Part shown: piece after piece, positions 1 to 6,991 of the stretch
Layout of the letters: every line of letters begins with the position of its first letter
Numbering within the stretch: position 1 is the stretch's first letter
Virus record (IMG/VR): IMGVR_UViG_3300044846_001307
Location: 1-64,000 of that record
Length of the DNA stretch: 64,000 nucleotides
From: a virus
Direction: 5' to 3' (one strand)
Notes under the pieces: generated by a model
Told to the model about the DNA's origin: nothing
Database searches by the model: none
What the model saw: only the letters and a program-made list of their open reading frames with translations
Position numbers and translations under genes: made by a program

Positions 1-14
1 AAATAAATGATATT

Positions 15-38
15 GGAGGGGATTTAACCCCTCCTTTT
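15..38 (+). terminator. Rho-independent terminator
   Basis: A 7-bp perfect stem (GGAGGGG / CCCCTCC) with a 6-base loop is followed by TTTT. It probably ends a plus-strand transcription unit that starts left of the window. The same G-rich arm / C-rich arm / T-run design recurs at six further places on this strand. Confidence 0.85.
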
Positions 39-136
39 CATTGTTAGCTATATATTACTGATTTTTATTACTGTATGTATTATGCATTCATTTATATGTT
101 TTATATTTATCAGCATATTTATCTATATGCATTTAA

Positions 137-406
137 ATGTTGTATCAATTACCGAACGGAAAAGTAGTACATCTATCTATTGAAGAATATCTTGATCTAA
201 CTGATGAAGACGTACAGTACTTGATGTCACTTGACTTTGGTGAGCATATACAAAATCCTTTTACAGGTTCTGCTGTAGATAAAAATATCAAAGAAAAATA
301 TTATGACTTCGAATTCCTTCCCGAGGATGATGAAGAAATAAATAATATAATATCAGATGATGTTCCATTTGATGATATTATAGACTTATCAAGTCCCACA
401 GAGTAA
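137..406 (+). CDS. Conserved small acidic phage protein, unknown function
   Basis: This is an 89-residue acidic protein with no domain I can name. It begins MLYQLPNGKVVHLSIEEY and has a run of Asp/Glu in the C-terminal half. I recognise this N-terminus as typical of small conserved proteins in crAss-like phages, but no function is known to me. The ATG follows an AT-rich leader without a Shine-Dalgarno sequence, as expected for a Bacteroidota phage. It sits between a terminator upstream and an inverted repeat just after its stop codon, so it may be a single-gene unit. The call as a real gene rests on its good coding character and spacing. Confidence 0.75.
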   Translation: MLYQLPNGKVVHLSIEEYLDLTDEDVQYLMSLDFGEHIQNPFTGSAVDKNIKEKYYDFEFLPEDDEEINNIISDDVPFDDIIDLSSPTE

Positions 407-411
407 ATATC

Positions 412-434
412 TTATATTACTATCCGTAATATAA
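412..434. repeat. Perfect 9-bp inverted repeat in intergenic region
   Basis: TTATATTAC and GTAATATAA are separated by 5 bases, 5 bp after a stop codon. There is no T-run, so a classic terminator is unlikely. An operator for a dimeric regulator or an RNA hairpin is possible. The 115-bp gap around it (407-521) holds nothing else I can identify. Confidence 0.6.
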
Positions 435-521
435 ACCACTTATTACAGTTTGAGTAGCTGTGATATAGTATCCACTCACAAAAATCTATTTATTTATTTA
501 TTAATTTTTAAAACTGAGATT

Positions 522-1001
522 ATGAACTCAAAAGTGATTGTATTAGCTGAAGAAACAACTGGAGCTGTTGTTAATGTTTCTCAAAACAATTCTGATTACG
601 GGTACATCCGTGTACAACAAGTAAGAACAATGATTGATGACAATGGTTTCTTACGTAGAAAACCAGTATCAGCATTAATCCCTGGATCTGTTTCTGAATT
701 ACAAGAAACTGGATTCTTTGCAGGACAACAATTAGATGGTAAAATTATTGTAGAGGAATCTCTTGAACCATTTAATGACAAAACACCAGAACGTGATCTT
801 AAGATTGCAGGTGAAACAGGTGTAGTATGTACATTAGGAGGATTACCTATCTACCGCAGAACTAAATTTAGTTTTGATTCTAATGGTGCAGACACATTGA
901 TTAAACATGATAATGTAGAGCAATTACGTGCAGCATATTCAGCACAGAATGCTAAGTCTACAGCTATCCAACCAAATGATGATTTTTCAATTGGTGGATA
1001 A
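522..1001 (+). CDS. Conserved hypothetical protein
   Basis: A 159-residue protein starting MNSKVIVLAEE. The reading frame is open further upstream (ATG at 450), but those 24 residues are hydrophobic and unlike the rest, and the ATG at 522 follows the A/T-rich stretch usual before starts here. The body has alternating beta-type stretches, with a basic patch (FLRRKPVSALIPG) and a segment GLPIYRRTKF. The C-terminus ends NDDFSIGG after an Asn/Asp-rich linker, which recalls the acidic tail of single-strand binding proteins, but no OB fold can be shown by eye. It forms its own unit and is closed by a terminator 24 bp later. Function unknown. Confidence 0.8.
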   Translation: MNSKVIVLAEETTGAVVNVSQNNSDYGYIRVQQVRTMIDDNGFLRRKPVSALIPGSVSELQETGFFAGQQLDGKIIVEESLEPFNDKTPERDLKIAGETGVVCTLGGLPIYRRTKFSFDSNGADTLIKHDNVEQLRAAYSAQNAKSTAIQPNDDFSIGG

Positions 1002-1024
1002 TTAACAATAGTTAACTAACAAAG

Positions 1025-1053
1025 AGGGGAGGCAAGTAAGTCTCCCCTTTTTT
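1025..1053 (+). terminator. Rho-independent terminator
   Basis: A 7-bp stem AGGGGAG / CTCCCCT with a 10-base loop runs directly into a T-run of 6. It lies between the 159-residue gene and the next unit, only 4 bp before the next ATG. Confidence 0.85.
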
Positions 1054-1057
1054 ATTT

Positions 1058-1564
1058 ATGAATTCAAATTGTATGATTAAAATGGAAAAGTTAAAACAAG
1101 ATGTAAGTCATTATCAATTGTATGCAGGTAAAACCTACATGCAGTATGAACAAGATAAATACTCAATTTATCAAAATTACTTATACAAAAGAGCACTCTA
1201 TGGATTAGAGTCTCTTACAGAGAAAGAACTTGCTACAATATGTAGTAAGAAAAAACAAAGAATAAACAATGTGTATAAACGTGCACAAACTGTGTTAAAC
1301 ACACTGAAACAAAAACTTACTATTAAATATAGTAATGATATATTTCAGCGTTTTTTCCCTAATTCTAAAATGACACAGGATATATTGAACTATTCAGAAA
1401 TTGATGAAAAGTATAAAAATACTTTAACTTTTAAAGATTTAAAGGTCTCAAAAGATGATATAATTCGTATATTTATAGCTGAAGGTATACTTCCTAAAAA
1501 CTTTTTAAGTTTAGAGAATGCACCTATTAGTTTACCAAGTCTAAAGAATGAAAGTAAAGCTTAA
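1058..1564 (+). CDS. Conserved hypothetical protein
   Basis: A 168-residue Lys- and Tyr-rich, mostly helical protein; not recognised. A basic segment near residues 64-90 (CSKKKQRINNVYKRAQTVLN) could touch nucleic acid, which is inference only. Met codons at positions 6 and 9 are alternative starts. The ATG is immediately behind a terminator hairpin, so its promoter must overlap or lie upstream of that hairpin. The 3' end overlaps the following HNH-type gene by 17 bp, implying translational coupling. Confidence 0.8.
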   Translation: MNSNCMIKMEKLKQDVSHYQLYAGKTYMQYEQDKYSIYQNYLYKRALYGLESLTEKELATICSKKKQRINNVYKRAQTVLNTLKQKLTIKYSNDIFQRFFPNSKMTQDILNYSEIDEKYKNTLTFKDLKVSKDDIIRIFIAEGILPKNFLSLENAPISLPSLKNESKA

Positions 1565-1958
1565 AGAATGTGATGGATGTAATAAACCATCTGTCATATG
1601 GAAGAACCATGAGGGATTCAAGTATTGCAAGTATTGTTGGAGTTGCCAAAAAGCCATTGATACAGACAGTTCACAGAAACCAACTGATTATAAAATCCCT
1701 CAGGTTTCTTCTAAAAAGAAAAAGAAAGATGCAGAGTATCTCAAGTTGAGAGAAAGGTTTCTTACTGAAAATCCAATATGTCAGGTCTCTGTAGCCGGTT
1801 GTATGCATGGTAGTACTGATGTACATCATACATATGCTGGCTCTAACAGAGATGCATTCTATTTAGTACAATCTACATGGAAATCAGTTTGTAGAAACTG
1901 TCACAACTATATCCATGAGCATCCTGAAGATGCAAGAACAATGGGTTGGTTGAAATAA
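1548..1958 (+). CDS. HNH-type endonuclease with N-terminal zinc finger
   Basis: This 136-residue protein has two Cys/His clusters. The N-terminal one is C8xxC11 with C27, C30 and C33, which looks like a treble-clef or zinc-ribbon knuckle. After a Lys-rich linker (residues 56-60) comes the C-terminal half: C78/C85, then VHH (92-94), then CRNCHNYIHEHP (115-126) with C115, C118, H119 and H123. The HH...CxxCHxxIH arrangement is that of small HNH endonucleases, where the first His of the HH pair activates water and the last His binds the metal. It may be a free-standing nuclease or a structure-specific enzyme used in phage DNA processing. It precedes the SF2 helicase by 14 bp. Confidence 0.75.
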   Translation: MKVKLKECDGCNKPSVIWKNHEGFKYCKYCWSCQKAIDTDSSQKPTDYKIPQVSSKKKKKDAEYLKLRERFLTENPICQVSVAGCMHGSTDVHHTYAGSNRDAFYLVQSTWKSVCRNCHNYIHEHPEDARTMGWLK

Positions 1959-1972
1959 CTTATAATATACTT

Positions 1973-3067
1973 ATGACAAAAGATCAAGTTCAATTAGAAG
2001 CGTTAGAAGCAACTAAGAATAAACAAAAATGCACAATAGTTTTGGGTACTGGTGTAGGGAAGACTCTTGTGGGTTTGACTCATATTGATTCCAATACTAA
2101 TGGATTGATGAGAGTTCTTATTGTTGCACCCAAGAAATCAATCTTTCAATCATGGAAGGATGATGCTGTAAAGTTTGGGAAAGAAGAATTATTAGGTAGA
2201 ATGGTATTTACTACTTATCTAAGTTTGAATAAACAAAATCCTAATGATTATGATGCAGTCTATTTAGATGAATGTCATAGTTTATTGGATAGTCACCGAG
2301 GATTCTTACAACTGTATAAGGGTAAAATACTTGGTTTGACTGGTACACCACCTAAAGTTAACTATTCAGAGAAAGGTAAGTTGATAAATGAATTCTGTCC
2401 TGTAGTGTACACATTCAAAGCAGATGATGCTGTAGAGAATGGAATACTAAATGATTATCAAATCGTGGTACACCAGATTAATTTATCTACAGAAAAAGAT
2501 TATTTGGTTAAAATGTCAAATAAGCAATTCATGACTGATGAAGATTCTAACTATGTGTATTGGTCAAGAAGGATTGATGTTGGTTCTGGTAACATGCACA
2601 TGCTCAGAGTTATGAGAATGAAAGCTATGATGGAGTATCCAAGCAAAGAAAGGTATGCAAAAAAGTTAATGAACAGTATTGACAATAAATGTATCTTGTT
2701 TGCAAATACTCAAGCTCAAGCTGATAAGTTGTGTCCATATAGTTATCATAGTAATAACAAAGATTCTGAAGAAAATCTGCAGATGTTTAAAGATGGTGAG
2801 ATTACAAAGTTATCTACTGTATTACAGTTGAATGAAGGTGTAAATATCCCTAATCTTAAACAGGGTATAATCATGCATGCTTATGGGAATGAAAGAAAAG
2901 CAAGTCAAAGAATTGGTAGGTTACTCCGTCTTAATCCTGATGATAAAGCTATTGTACATATACTTTGTTATGTAGGTACTGTAGATGAAAAATGGGTAAC
3001 TGAAGCCTTAGAAGGATTTGATCAAACTAAAATTGTATGGAAAGATTTCGGGGTTAATTTAAGTTAA
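1973..3067 (+). CDS. Superfamily II DNA/RNA helicase (DEAD/DEAH-type, UvsW-like)
   Basis: A 364-residue SF2 ATPase. Numbered from the ATG at 1973, it shows Walker A GTGVGKT (25-31), motif II DECH (99-102), motif III TGTPP (123-127) and motif VI QRIGRLLR (312-319), so both RecA-like lobes are complete. An in-frame TTG at 1946 would add 9 residues and overlap the HNH gene; the ATG fits the local pattern better. Phage SF2 helicases of this size, such as T4 UvsW, remodel branched DNA and R-loops during replication and recombination. The coupling to an HNH nuclease upstream would suit such a role. The exact substrate cannot be read from the sequence. Confidence 0.9.
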   Translation: MTKDQVQLEALEATKNKQKCTIVLGTGVGKTLVGLTHIDSNTNGLMRVLIVAPKKSIFQSWKDDAVKFGKEELLGRMVFTTYLSLNKQNPNDYDAVYLDECHSLLDSHRGFLQLYKGKILGLTGTPPKVNYSEKGKLINEFCPVVYTFKADDAVENGILNDYQIVVHQINLSTEKDYLVKMSNKQFMTDEDSNYVYWSRRIDVGSGNMHMLRVMRMKAMMEYPSKERYAKKLMNSIDNKCILFANTQAQADKLCPYSYHSNNKDSEENLQMFKDGEITKLSTVLQLNEGVNIPNLKQGIIMHAYGNERKASQRIGRLLRLNPDDKAIVHILCYVGTVDEKWVTEALEGFDQTKIVWKDFGVNLS

Positions 3068-3095
3068 TCCTGAAATTTTCTTATATTAGAGTAAT

Positions 3096-3350
3096 ATGGA
3101 GGACACAAAAACACATAAATTAGTTTTGTATAATGATTCAGTCAATGACTATGCATACATTATGGCATGCTTGATCAGATTCTGTAAACATGAACCAATA
3201 CAAGCTGAACAGTGTGCTATAATTGCTCATAATGTAGGTAAATGTTCTGTTAAATCTGGTGATTATTTAGAGATGTTAGAAATAAAATCTACTTTTGAAT
3301 CCTTACAGATTAAATCAGAAATAGAAATTTATGAAAGTTATATGCATTGA
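3096..3350 (+). CDS. clpS: ClpS-like adaptor for the host Clp protease
   Basis: An 84-residue protein that matches the ClpS core from end to end. It has HKLVLYNDSVND (7-18), the helix with CKHEPIQAEQC (30-40), AHNVGKCSVKSGD (44-56), and a final strand near IKSEIEIYE. ClpS binds N-degron residues and delivers substrates to ClpAP/ClpCP. The pattern is closest to Bacteroidota ClpS as I remember it (LYNDDVNTF, CKHDPIQAEQC). N13 and D14 of the alpha-amino pocket and H45 are kept, but the next Asp is Ser15. The long N-terminal extension of host ClpS is nearly absent. The gene overlaps the next by 20 bp. It could retarget host proteolysis or block the N-degron pathway. Confidence 0.85.
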   Translation: MEDTKTHKLVLYNDSVNDYAYIMACLIRFCKHEPIQAEQCAIIAHNVGKCSVKSGDYLEMLEIKSTFESLQIKSEIEIYESYMH

Positions 3351-3603
3351 TGCAAGTAACAAACCCAGCAAGATATCAACAGATGAATGGATAAAAGAAG
3401 GTGTAGTTTACACTGTTATCCATGCTGTTAATATGGGTTTGCAAGCTGGTAAAGTTGGTTTAAAATTAAAAGAAGTTCAGTTAACTGAAAAATCATTTCC
3501 TTATGAATTCTATGATGCTAACAGATTCCTTCCTATAGAAGGATTAATGGCTGATGCAAAAGTAGAAGAGGAAGAGATGGAATTAGAATTAGATATTATT
3601 TAA
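3331..3603 (+). CDS. Conserved hypothetical phage protein
   Basis: A 90-residue protein beginning MKVICIDASNKPSKIST, followed by a segment DEWIKEGVVYTVI that reads like a small beta-barrel (SH3-like) entry strand. The C-terminal 17 residues are almost all Glu, Leu, Met and Asp. I recognise this N-terminus as common in Bacteroidota phages, where it has no assigned function. It overlaps the ClpS-like gene by 20 bp and is followed after one base by the HTH gene, so these are one transcript. Confidence 0.8.
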   Translation: MKVICIDASNKPSKISTDEWIKEGVVYTVIHAVNMGLQAGKVGLKLKEVQLTEKSFPYEFYDANRFLPIEGLMADAKVEEEEMELELDII

Positions 3604-3604
3604 T

Positions 3605-4039
3605 ATGGAAGATTACACTAAAGAAGATGTTATAAATGAACTGATTCTTTTGGACCGTGATTCTCGTAAAAGACATCTTGTTGATCAAAGAAGTTATCTC
3701 ATAGCAATATTAGCATATAAGTTTGCAATGACTGAGCATGGGATTGCTAAAATTATAAACTTTAGAAGAGATAAAGTGCATTATAATAAGAAATTAGCTC
3801 TTCAATTTCATTCTGACAAGTCTTATAAACAAAACATATATGTTTATTCAGTTATGTTTCCTTTTGATCTTGATATTGTTGAAGTAACAAGAATACATAG
3901 ATCACAAAGAATTGAGTTAGATCTGGATCCTAAACTTTATAAAAAACTGAGAGCAGTAAGAGCTATTTTGGGTCACAAAGATATTAGAACAACTATTAAA
4001 TTATTTCTTGAAAAAAGTTTAAAATTATGGGAAGAATGA
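3605..4039 (+). CDS. DnaA domain IV-like helix-turn-helix protein
   Basis: A 144-residue protein. Residues about 20-65 contain SRKRHLVDQRSYLIAILAY, TEHGIAKIINF and RRDKVHY. This order (basic helix, a long helix, a T..IA...F turn, then RD.V/H) resembles the DnaA C-terminal DNA-binding domain, where the signature is ..R...m.l...t..sl..IG..fg.RDHttV. No AAA+ domain is present. The C-terminal half has LDLDPKLYKKLRAVRAILG and further helices, possibly for oligomerisation. It could mark the phage origin or act as a regulator. The assignment is by eye, and a generic HTH is the alternative. Confidence 0.5.
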   Translation: MEDYTKEDVINELILLDRDSRKRHLVDQRSYLIAILAYKFAMTEHGIAKIINFRRDKVHYNKKLALQFHSDKSYKQNIYVYSVMFPFDLDIVEVTRIHRSQRIELDLDPKLYKKLRAVRAILGHKDIRTTIKLFLEKSLKLWEE

Positions 4040-4281
4040 AAGAAGTTTGCATTCAAATTATGAATGCAAATGAAGGTATACCAGAAGGTATGACTATAGG
4101 AGATGTAGTTAGAATGAAAGATTTAGAAATTTATAATTGGGAAGAATATGAAAGAGAAGCGGAAAGACGGAGGGTCAAGTTTATTGAATCAGAGAATTCA
4201 ACAGAACTTAAGAAAGTTGACAATTGTAACAAAAAATTCTCTTCGTTTTATGGGGAAGCAAGAGAAGAAAAAAGGGATTAA
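4027..4281 (+). CDS. Hypothetical protein
   Basis: An 84-residue charged, helical protein with a basic/acidic segment EEYEREAERRRVKFIESE; not recognised. Translation may start at the ATG at 4036 instead, which makes an ATGA overlap with the stop of the preceding gene; that start removes three residues. It probably belongs to the same transcript as the HTH gene. Confidence 0.6.
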   Translation: MGRMKEVCIQIMNANEGIPEGMTIGDVVRMKDLEIYNWEEYEREAERRRVKFIESENSTELKKVDNCNKKFSSFYGEAREEKRD

Positions 4282-4283
4282 CA

Positions 4284-4493
4284 ATGAAGAAGGAGATTAA
4301 ATTATATATGTATTATACTAGTTTGTTTATTGTAGGTATGATGTTTACTTTATCAGTAAACAAAACTGATAAGAGTTTAAAACATACTTCTAATACAAAT
4401 ACTTTTCATTCTAATCCTGTAAAAGATTGGAGTAATGTAAATAATCCAAAGAAGAAAGAGTATTTGGAGCATCTTTACAATACCAGCAAATAA
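4284..4493 (+). CDS. Small single-pass membrane protein
   Basis: A 69-residue protein with a short basic N-terminus (MKKEIK) and one hydrophobic segment at about residues 7-24 (LYMYYTSLFIVGMMFTLS). A polar Asn/Lys-rich tail follows that would lie outside the membrane. The K-rich start plus hydrophobic stretch could also be an uncleaved signal peptide. It is first in a run of three tiny membrane genes (also 4506 and 5103). Function unknown. Confidence 0.65.
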   Translation: MKKEIKLYMYYTSLFIVGMMFTLSVNKTDKSLKHTSNTNTFHSNPVKDWSNVNNPKKKEYLEHLYNTSK

Positions 4494-4505
4494 TCTTATA
4501 GAAAG

Positions 4506-4700
4506 ATGAAACACTTTATTAAGTATACATTGGTATGGATAAGCCAAAACTTGTCCATACCATTTTGGATGGTGGGTCATGTACACCTGATGACTTCAGT
4601 GTATGCTGATCTACATGAAATAATTATGTCCTTTGGTATGAATATCATTGTGGCAGTAGGATTTATTATTGATTACATAGATACAAGAAAGAATGAATAA
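4506..4700 (+). CDS. Small membrane protein
   Basis: A 64-residue hydrophobic protein with two probable membrane-spanning stretches, about residues 5-24 and 40-57 (IIMSFGMNIIVAVGFIID), and a charged end (DTRKNE). It overlaps the next gene by 8 bp. CTTATA lies 5 bp before the ATG, as is seen near other starts here. It could be a holin-like or superinfection-immunity protein, but nothing in the sequence decides. Confidence 0.65.
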   Translation: MKHFIKYTLVWISQNLSIPFWMVGHVHLMTSVYADLHEIIMSFGMNIIVAVGFIIDYIDTRKNE

Positions 4701-5097
4701 GTATTTTAATTTTCCAGATCAAAAAATAAAGAATCTGATTAACGACATATGTCAAGAACATTGGGATGCCTCTAAAGCAGAAGATACCAACATGGGTTAT
4801 TTATGGTACATGTATGCAACTGGTCATAAAAAAGGAGACTTTAGACCTTTCATCTTTCATTCAGAAATGAATCTTTTGATGAAGACTGAATACATAACTG
4901 AAGATGAAAAAGAAAACATGTTAAAAATGTTACTTAGTGAAGATAAAGAGAATGCTGATATTCTTGCATACTCTTTATTAACATTAAGAAATCTAAGAAT
5001 AAAAGAAAAAGGAAAATGGCTTGGAGATAATGATAATTATAAACATTTGAATTATACATCTGATATCATAAACCCTGAATTTTTTACTAAACAATAA
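4693..5097 (+). CDS. Hypothetical protein
   Basis: A 134-residue soluble, mainly helical protein starting MNKYFNFPDQKIKNLIND; not recognised. A Trp/Tyr-rich stretch (NMGYLWYMYATGHKKGDF) is the most distinctive part. It overlaps the upstream membrane protein gene by 8 bp and ends 5 bp before a 28-residue membrane peptide. Confidence 0.7.
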   Translation: MNKYFNFPDQKIKNLINDICQEHWDASKAEDTNMGYLWYMYATGHKKGDFRPFIFHSEMNLLMKTEYITEDEKENMLKMLLSEDKENADILAYSLLTLRNLRIKEKGKWLGDNDNYKHLNYTSDIINPEFFTKQ

Positions 5098-5102
5098 TAA
5101 TT

Positions 5103-5189
5103 ATGGAAAATTATCCTAAGTGGTTAAATAACCTTGTTTACTTTTTAGCCGGAATTGGCTTTTACGGAGTTTTAATTTATTTTTTATAG
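5103..5189 (+). CDS. 28-residue membrane peptide
   Basis: An ATG-to-TAG frame of 29 codons sits exactly in the gap between two genes, with 5 and 3 bp to its neighbours. The product is a polar start (MENYPKWLNN) followed by 18 hydrophobic residues, including FLAGIGFYGVLIYFL. That composition suits a single membrane-spanning helix. It is too short for statistical proof; the tight packing is the main support. Confidence 0.5.
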   Translation: MENYPKWLNNLVYFLAGIGFYGVLIYFL

Positions 5190-5192
5190 ATA

Positions 5193-5381
5193 ATGAAATG
5201 TATTAAATGCAATTCAGAAGCAACTATAGTTTGTTCACCTGATCTAGACGTTAAAGGTATTGGTATGTGTGCTGAACATGAAGAAGAAGTAAAAATGGAT
5301 TTACTTATAACACAGTTTGATCCTAAAGGATGGGATAAATTTGAAAAAAAATACAACAATGACAGAAAATCAACTAGTTGA
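5193..5381 (+). CDS. Small putative zinc-binding protein
   Basis: A 62-residue protein with C3xxC6 (MKCIKCNSEA), C14 and C26AEH, a CxxC...C...CxxH layout that suits one zinc knuckle such as those in small regulators. The remainder is charged (EEEVKMD, KFEKKYNNDRK). It overlaps the next gene by 23 bp. Confidence 0.65.
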   Translation: MKCIKCNSEATIVCSPDLDVKGIGMCAEHEEEVKMDLLITQFDPKGWDKFEKKYNNDRKSTS

Positions 5382-5622
5382 ACATGGTTTTCAAAAACAA
5401 GTGTGTTCTGATTTAGAGAGTAACAATGGTTATGATTATTACTACTATATTTTAGAGCTTTGTGAAGGTGTTTGTCTTGTTTCTGAAGACAGTGATCATA
5501 TTAAAGATGATAACTGGTCAGTTGTTTCTTTTGACATCCCGGCATTGAAAATTGTGACTGAAGATAATTTAATTAATTTTCTTCAAGTAATGGAAACAGT
5601 AATAACTTGTGAAGATGTTTAG
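5359..5622 (+). CDS. Conserved hypothetical protein
   Basis: An 87-residue acidic protein beginning MTENQLVEHGFQKQV, with a central YDYYYYILELCEGVCLVSED and a C-terminal helix DNLINFLQVMETVI. The frame is open from a TTG at 5317, but the ATG at 5359 gives the N-terminus I associate with a small phage protein family (MTENQL...LGFQKQ). Function unknown. It overlaps the next gene by 8 bp. Confidence 0.7.
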   Translation: MTENQLVEHGFQKQVCSDLESNNGYDYYYYILELCEGVCLVSEDSDHIKDDNWSVVSFDIPALKIVTEDNLINFLQVMETVITCEDV

Positions 5623-5968
5623 TGGAAAGTTTATTAAAAAAGATGGCAAACTTGTATTTGCCCATCCACAAGATAAACTGGCTTATGAAATCTTCCTAGA
5701 GAAGATTCCAGAGGGTCAGAAAGTGGATATGTATTTAGATCTGGCTGATGCAGATCATAGTAAAGCACAACTTGCAAAAGTACATGCTTGTATTAGAGAA
5801 ATAGCAAAAGAATCTGGATATACCTTTGATGAAATGAAATGTGTCATTAAAGATGCATCAGGTATTGCAGATAAGTCTTTTGCTGACTGTAGTAAAGATG
5901 AATTGATGTTGGCTATTGAAGCTTGTATACAAATAGGAAGAGAACAGTTTAATATTAATCTAGCTTAG
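5615..5968 (+). CDS. Possible NinB-like recombination protein
   Basis: A 117-residue protein numbered from the ATG at 5615; a GTG two codons earlier is an alternative. It starts with a beta strand region (FSGKFIKKDGKLVFAHPQD). A helical core follows, AQLAKVHACIREIAKESGY and DEMKCVIKDASG, that resembles the helical part of NinB/Orf-type phage recombination mediators. Those bind single-stranded DNA and aid loading of recombinases. The similarity is only of pattern. The last 14 bp overlap the 3' end of a gene on the opposite strand, an unusual tail-to-tail overlap in this block. Confidence 0.5.
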   Translation: MFSGKFIKKDGKLVFAHPQDKLAYEIFLEKIPEGQKVDMYLDLADADHSKAQLAKVHACIREIAKESGYTFDEMKCVIKDASGIADKSFADCSKDELMLAIEACIQIGREQFNINLA

Positions 5969-6266
5969 GTGCAACATAACCTTCGTCTCCTGGTTCAGGA
6001 ATTTCTTTTTCTGTAAACAAGTTATTTTTAGTAGCTTGAGTTTCTATTTCAGCAAGAAGAAGTGCTAAAGTATAAAAAGCTCTTTGTTGTTCATCAAGAT
6101 CATTGTACTGTTTGTTCATGATATCTTTAAAGTATGCATCTCCTTTTTCAGGAATGTTCATACTTTGTAAAAGTACAAATGAAGCAGCTTTAGTCATTAA
6201 GTAGAAGCTTTTGTTTACTTGAATGTTTACAATAACATCATCTTTAAGCTCTTTAACCTTTATCAT
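5955..6266 (-). CDS. Conserved phage protein on the opposite strand
   Basis: A 103-residue protein starting MIKVKELKDDVIVNIQVNKS, with LDEQQRAFYTLALLLAEIET in the middle and an acidic end PGDEGYVAPKLD. The frame is open to 6437, but that extension would lie inside the glycosylase gene, and the ATG at 6266 gives a sensible start. I recognise the family (VNKSFYLMTKAASF...FYTLALLLAEIETQA) from Bacteroidota phage genomes, usually near virion genes; its function is unknown to me. It is the only minus-strand gene in the first 24.5 kb. It converges with the NinB-like gene (14-bp overlap) and diverges from the glycosylase gene with 31 bp between starts. Confidence 0.85.
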   Translation of the reverse strand: MIKVKELKDDVIVNIQVNKSFYLMTKAASFVLLQSMNIPEKGDAYFKDIMNKQYNDLDEQQRAFYTLALLLAEIETQATKNNLFTEKEIPEPGDEGYVAPKLD

Positions 6267-6297
6267 ATTTATAATTTTTATCAAAAATAACAAAAAA

Positions 6298-6990
6298 ATG
6301 GATTTAGAAGAAATTAAACAAAAAATGTTTGAGAAATTAAAACCAAATGGTTGGGATAGAATTCTTAAATCTTTTATATTTAGTTCTGAGTTTGATGATA
6401 TTCTCAACAAACTTCGGAGTCTAAGTGAATCAGACAAAAGATTTACTCCACCACTTAAACAAGTCTTTAGAGCATTTGAAGAATGTCCGTATGATGAACT
6501 TAAAATTGTGATGATTGGTCAAGACCCATATCCTCAGTTAGGTGTTGCTGATGGTATTGCATTCAGTTGTGGTAACACTTTAACAGAACAGCCTTCATTA
6601 AGATTTTTATTTAATGGAGTAGAGGAGGATTATCCTCACAGATATGAAAGAAATTGTGATCTGACTAGATGGTCAAATCAAGGTATTTTGATGCTTAATA
6701 CAGCTCTTACAACTGAAGTAGGTCAAATAGGTGGTCATTATGATATCTGGAAACCGTTTACTGCATACTTGTTAGATACTTTAAATAATCATAATAACGG
6801 ATTGATATATGTGTACATGGGTAAAAAAGCTGAAGAGTGGTCTAATCTTACCAATGATAATAATTATAGGTTTTATGTTAAACATCCTGCTTCTGCTGCT
6901 TATAATGGCTCTAAATGGGACTGTGATGATATATTTAAAAAAATATCTGTTCTAGTTAAAGAGAATTATGATCAAACAATAACTTGGTGA
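6298..6990 (+). CDS. ung: Uracil-DNA glycosylase (family 1)
   Basis: A 230-residue family 1 uracil-DNA glycosylase, close to the usual size. Visible motifs are the water-activating loop GQDPYPQ (74-80) with the catalytic Asp76, LMLNTALT (131-138), and the minor-groove loop HPASAA (196-201) with His196. An upstream extension to 6223 is possible but would be Ile/Phe-rich and overlap the divergent gene, so the ATG at 6298 after an A-run is chosen. It removes uracil from DNA in base excision repair. A phage keeping its own enzyme beside its replication genes implies it does not use uracil-substituted DNA and needs repair during replication. Confidence 0.93.
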   Translation: MDLEEIKQKMFEKLKPNGWDRILKSFIFSSEFDDILNKLRSLSESDKRFTPPLKQVFRAFEECPYDELKIVMIGQDPYPQLGVADGIAFSCGNTLTEQPSLRFLFNGVEEDYPHRYERNCDLTRWSNQGILMLNTALTTEVGQIGGHYDIWKPFTAYLLDTLNNHNNGLIYVYMGKKAEEWSNLTNDNNYRFYVKHPASAAYNGSKWDCDDIFKKISVLVKENYDQTITW

Positions 6991-6991
6991 T

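Noticed and set aside
450-521. N-terminal extension of the 159-residue protein from ATG 450
   Set aside because: The added residues are a hydrophobic stretch unlike the rest, and an ATG with normal context lies at 522.
6223-6297. N-terminal extension of uracil-DNA glycosylase
   Set aside because: It is low-complexity Ile/Phe, overlaps the divergent gene's start, and family 1 enzymes do not need it.
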